Source of the DNA: a candidate division TA06 bacterium DG_78
GTDB taxonomy: Bacteria > Hydrothermota > Tepidihabitantia > SM23-42
Reading direction: 5' to 3'
NCBI GenBank assembly: GCA_001303225.1
Contig: LJNI01000126.1
Location: forward strand, 1-6,932
DNA length: 6,932 nucleotides
The first letter of the stretch is position 1. Each line of letters begins with the position of its first letter. Positions 5,842-6,932 of this stretch are shown in pieces. The notes under the pieces were generated by a model. The model was not told where the DNA came from. It ran no database searches and saw nothing but the letters and a program-made list of their open reading frames with translations. The position numbers were made by a program, and so were the translations under genes.

Positions 5842-5992
5842 AATCGTATCCGTTTTTCGTAATTCGTATTCGTTCCCTGCCGTTGTTTTCCTGATTTCCC
5901 GATATCCTGTTCCCCTGATACCCCTGCTTTCGTATTATCATGCACACATCTATCTCCGTTTCTCCACTTCACCTTATCTCCCTGTCTCAGTT
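5842..5992 (-). repeat. Purine-rich spacer with 8-bp tandem repeats between two operon genes
   Basis: The plus strand is strongly pyrimidine-rich, so the transcript would be purine-rich. CCTG or CCCG begins at 5890, 5898, 5906, 5914 and 5923, giving five units of 8-9 bp with rough consensus CCTGATNY and an outlier at 5876. Next to it TTCGTA-like units begin at 5856, 5863 and 5869. No reading frame of note, hairpin or clear promoter was seen. It breaks an otherwise tight gene run, so read-through transcription across it is assumed, not shown. Confidence 0.6.
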
Positions 5993-6619
5993 TCACTCTT
6001 TCCCTCCACCCATATAGCTTCGTTCAATGCCTAAGAGAACACGCAACGCCATCGAAATCAATCCTAAATCAGCGCCGAAAAGAATTCCCCTTTTCGCGGC
6101 GGTGTTCGGTACATTCATGACCCATTCAACAAGAGACGGAAACCCATGCCAGATCCAATAGCCAACTGGCACCCTGCCAATCATGACAATAACTGCAGCA
6201 ATGAGTAAGAGCGTGGCTTCAGGGGTTCTTGCCCGAAACGCACGAAATGCTGCTGAGGCAACAAAAAATGCCAAGAGCGAAAACATTGTGGCCCCAAGCG
6301 GAATATAGAAATTATCAAACAGATAAAGGAACAAACGGCCTTCACGACCCCCAATAAAAAATCCTGCTACCATCATGATGCCCAAAAAGATGAGGAGAAT
6401 AATACTGTACTGCCAATCTCTCGTTCGTTTTTGAATCCTCTCAGTATTTACCCTTACCAGATTCAAGATACCGACGAAGACAAAAAATGCAATTACTCCT
6501 GTGTACCAGTTTTCAAAAGTCTGTGATACATCTTGAAACCCACCCAACGGAATGAAGAAAGCGATAATCATAAAAAACCCACAGCCAAAGACAATAAATA
6601 GAGGAAGGGTCTGTTTCAT
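5993..6619 (-). CDS. Six-helix membrane protein, unknown function (208 aa)
   Basis: Six membrane segments are predicted at about 4-24, 39-57, 71-90, 104-124, 134-153 and 177-196. The first loop contains GGFQDVSQTFENWYTG (26-41). The cytoplasmic loop at about 57-70 is charged (NTERIQKRTRDW). The C-terminal part EWVMNVPNTAAKRGILFGAD (165-184), followed by LRVLLGIERSYMGG (192-205), has the look of a conserved family signature: a short amphipathic helix, a basic turn, the last membrane helix, then GIERSY. I know of no assigned function. The ATG overlaps the stop of the DUF6754-like gene by one base (TAATG) and there is no separate ribosome binding site, so translation is coupled and the products probably interact. 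The stop is TGA at 5993, followed by the repeat spacer. Confidence 0.88.
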   Translation of the reverse strand: MKQTLPLFIVFGCGFFMIIAFFIPLGGFQDVSQTFENWYTGVIAFFVFVGILNLVRVNTERIQKRTRDWQYSIILLIFLGIMMVAGFFIGGREGRLFLYLFDNFYIPLGATMFSLLAFFVASAAFRAFRARTPEATLLLIAAVIVMIGRVPVGYWIWHGFPSLVEWVMNVPNTAAKRGILFGADLGLISMALRVLLGIERSYMGGGKE

Positions 6620-6930
6620 TATTGCACCATAAATAGATTATAAAAAATGTCCGTGCCAAAGAGTCTCGTGAGGACACCGATAATAATAACGATGAAAAAA
6701 ATCAATTTACCAAAATCCTGACCCTTTAAAGAACCGAGCTGAACAGGTTCTTGTGATAGATAGGCGCTCGCTGCGTACAACTCTTCACCCAGTAGTGTGT
6801 AATCACATGCCGCCACAAAAAATGGCAACTGATCAGGAAGCGCAGTCCCAGCAATTTGCACTGCTCCTGTCGAGTATCCTGTTTCTGCCAGAATGAGTGA
6901 TTCTGCATAAAATTTCCCCAAATAGAAATT
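6619..6930 (-). CDS. DUF6754-like membrane protein, C-terminal 103 residues (N-terminus outside window)
   Basis: The frame is open through the right edge, so the true start lies beyond the window. A TTG at 6921 is in frame, but the frame continues upstream of it (NFY before it) and it should not be taken as the start. The visible part begins YLGKFYAESLILAETGYSTG and continues AVQIAGTALPDQLPFFVAACDYTLLGEELYAASAYL, a glycine- and alanine-rich segment that I recognise as the conserved core of DUF6754 proteins (assignment from memory). LKGQDFGK then leads into a final membrane helix (LIFFIVIIIGVLTRLFG, about 76-93). Full-length relatives are several hundred residues with an N-terminal membrane region, some with fibronectin-like domains. 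No reaction is known. Its stop overlaps the next start (TAATG), making it the first visible gene of the membrane cluster. Confidence 0.8.
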   Translation of the reverse strand, partial: NFYLGKFYAESLILAETGYSTGAVQIAGTALPDQLPFFVAACDYTLLGEELYAASAYLSQEPVQLGSLKGQDFGKLIFFIVIIIGVLTRLFGTDIFYNLFMVQ

Positions 6931-6932
6931 GG

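Noticed and set aside
5756..6034. Plus-strand reading frame across the spacer
   Set aside because: Serine- and proline-rich translation of the pyrimidine-rich repeat; it overlaps genes on both sides and has no ribosome binding site.

Overview
All well-supported genes in this window lie on the minus strand, so the gene order below runs from right (high coordinates) to left. The density of lineage-specific membrane proteins, the short repetitive AT-rich intergenic elements, the four-helix-bundle (S23-type) gene, and the DUF4388 + Roadblock + ExbB content together suggest an uncultured bacterium of a candidate phylum, of the WOR-3/Stahlbacteria or similar type. That assignment is an impression from gene style, not something proven here. 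All three stop codons are used normally, so the standard genetic code applies.

Region 1 (6930 to 2297) is a compact gene run. It opens with the C-terminal part of a DUF6754-like membrane protein (cut by the window edge) and a six-helix membrane protein, joined by a TAATG overlap. A 151-bp purine-rich spacer of short tandem repeats follows. Next come a protein with one N-terminal and one C-terminal membrane anchor and a large extracytoplasmic alpha/beta domain, and a polytopic membrane protein coupled to it by a TAGTG overlap. Behind these, 1 to 26 bp apart, are three soluble proteins: DUF4388 (PATAN) plus winged helix, a Roadblock/LC7 protein, and a second, divergent Roadblock-like protein. 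I read this as a membrane assembly encoded with a cytoplasmic signalling or scaffold module. No function is established for it, and it is the best candidate here for an undescribed system. No MglA-type GTPase, the usual Roadblock partner, is visible.

Region 2 (2296 to 1376) holds a four-helix-bundle (23S rRNA intervening sequence, S23-type) gene. A TAA interrupts it, and the missing C-terminal helix is still readable in the same frame behind the stop. A stretch with GGCA repeated in an exact 10-bp register follows, then a small three-helix membrane protein.

Region 3 (1375 to 1024) has no gene. It contains an AT-rich repeat element whose GC-rich arms form a 28-bp inverted repeat.

Region 4 (1023 to 1) holds a second small three-helix membrane protein and a 185-bp intergenic region with two tandem sigma-70-like promoters. 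These drive an ExbB/TolQ-type proton channel gene that runs off the left edge.
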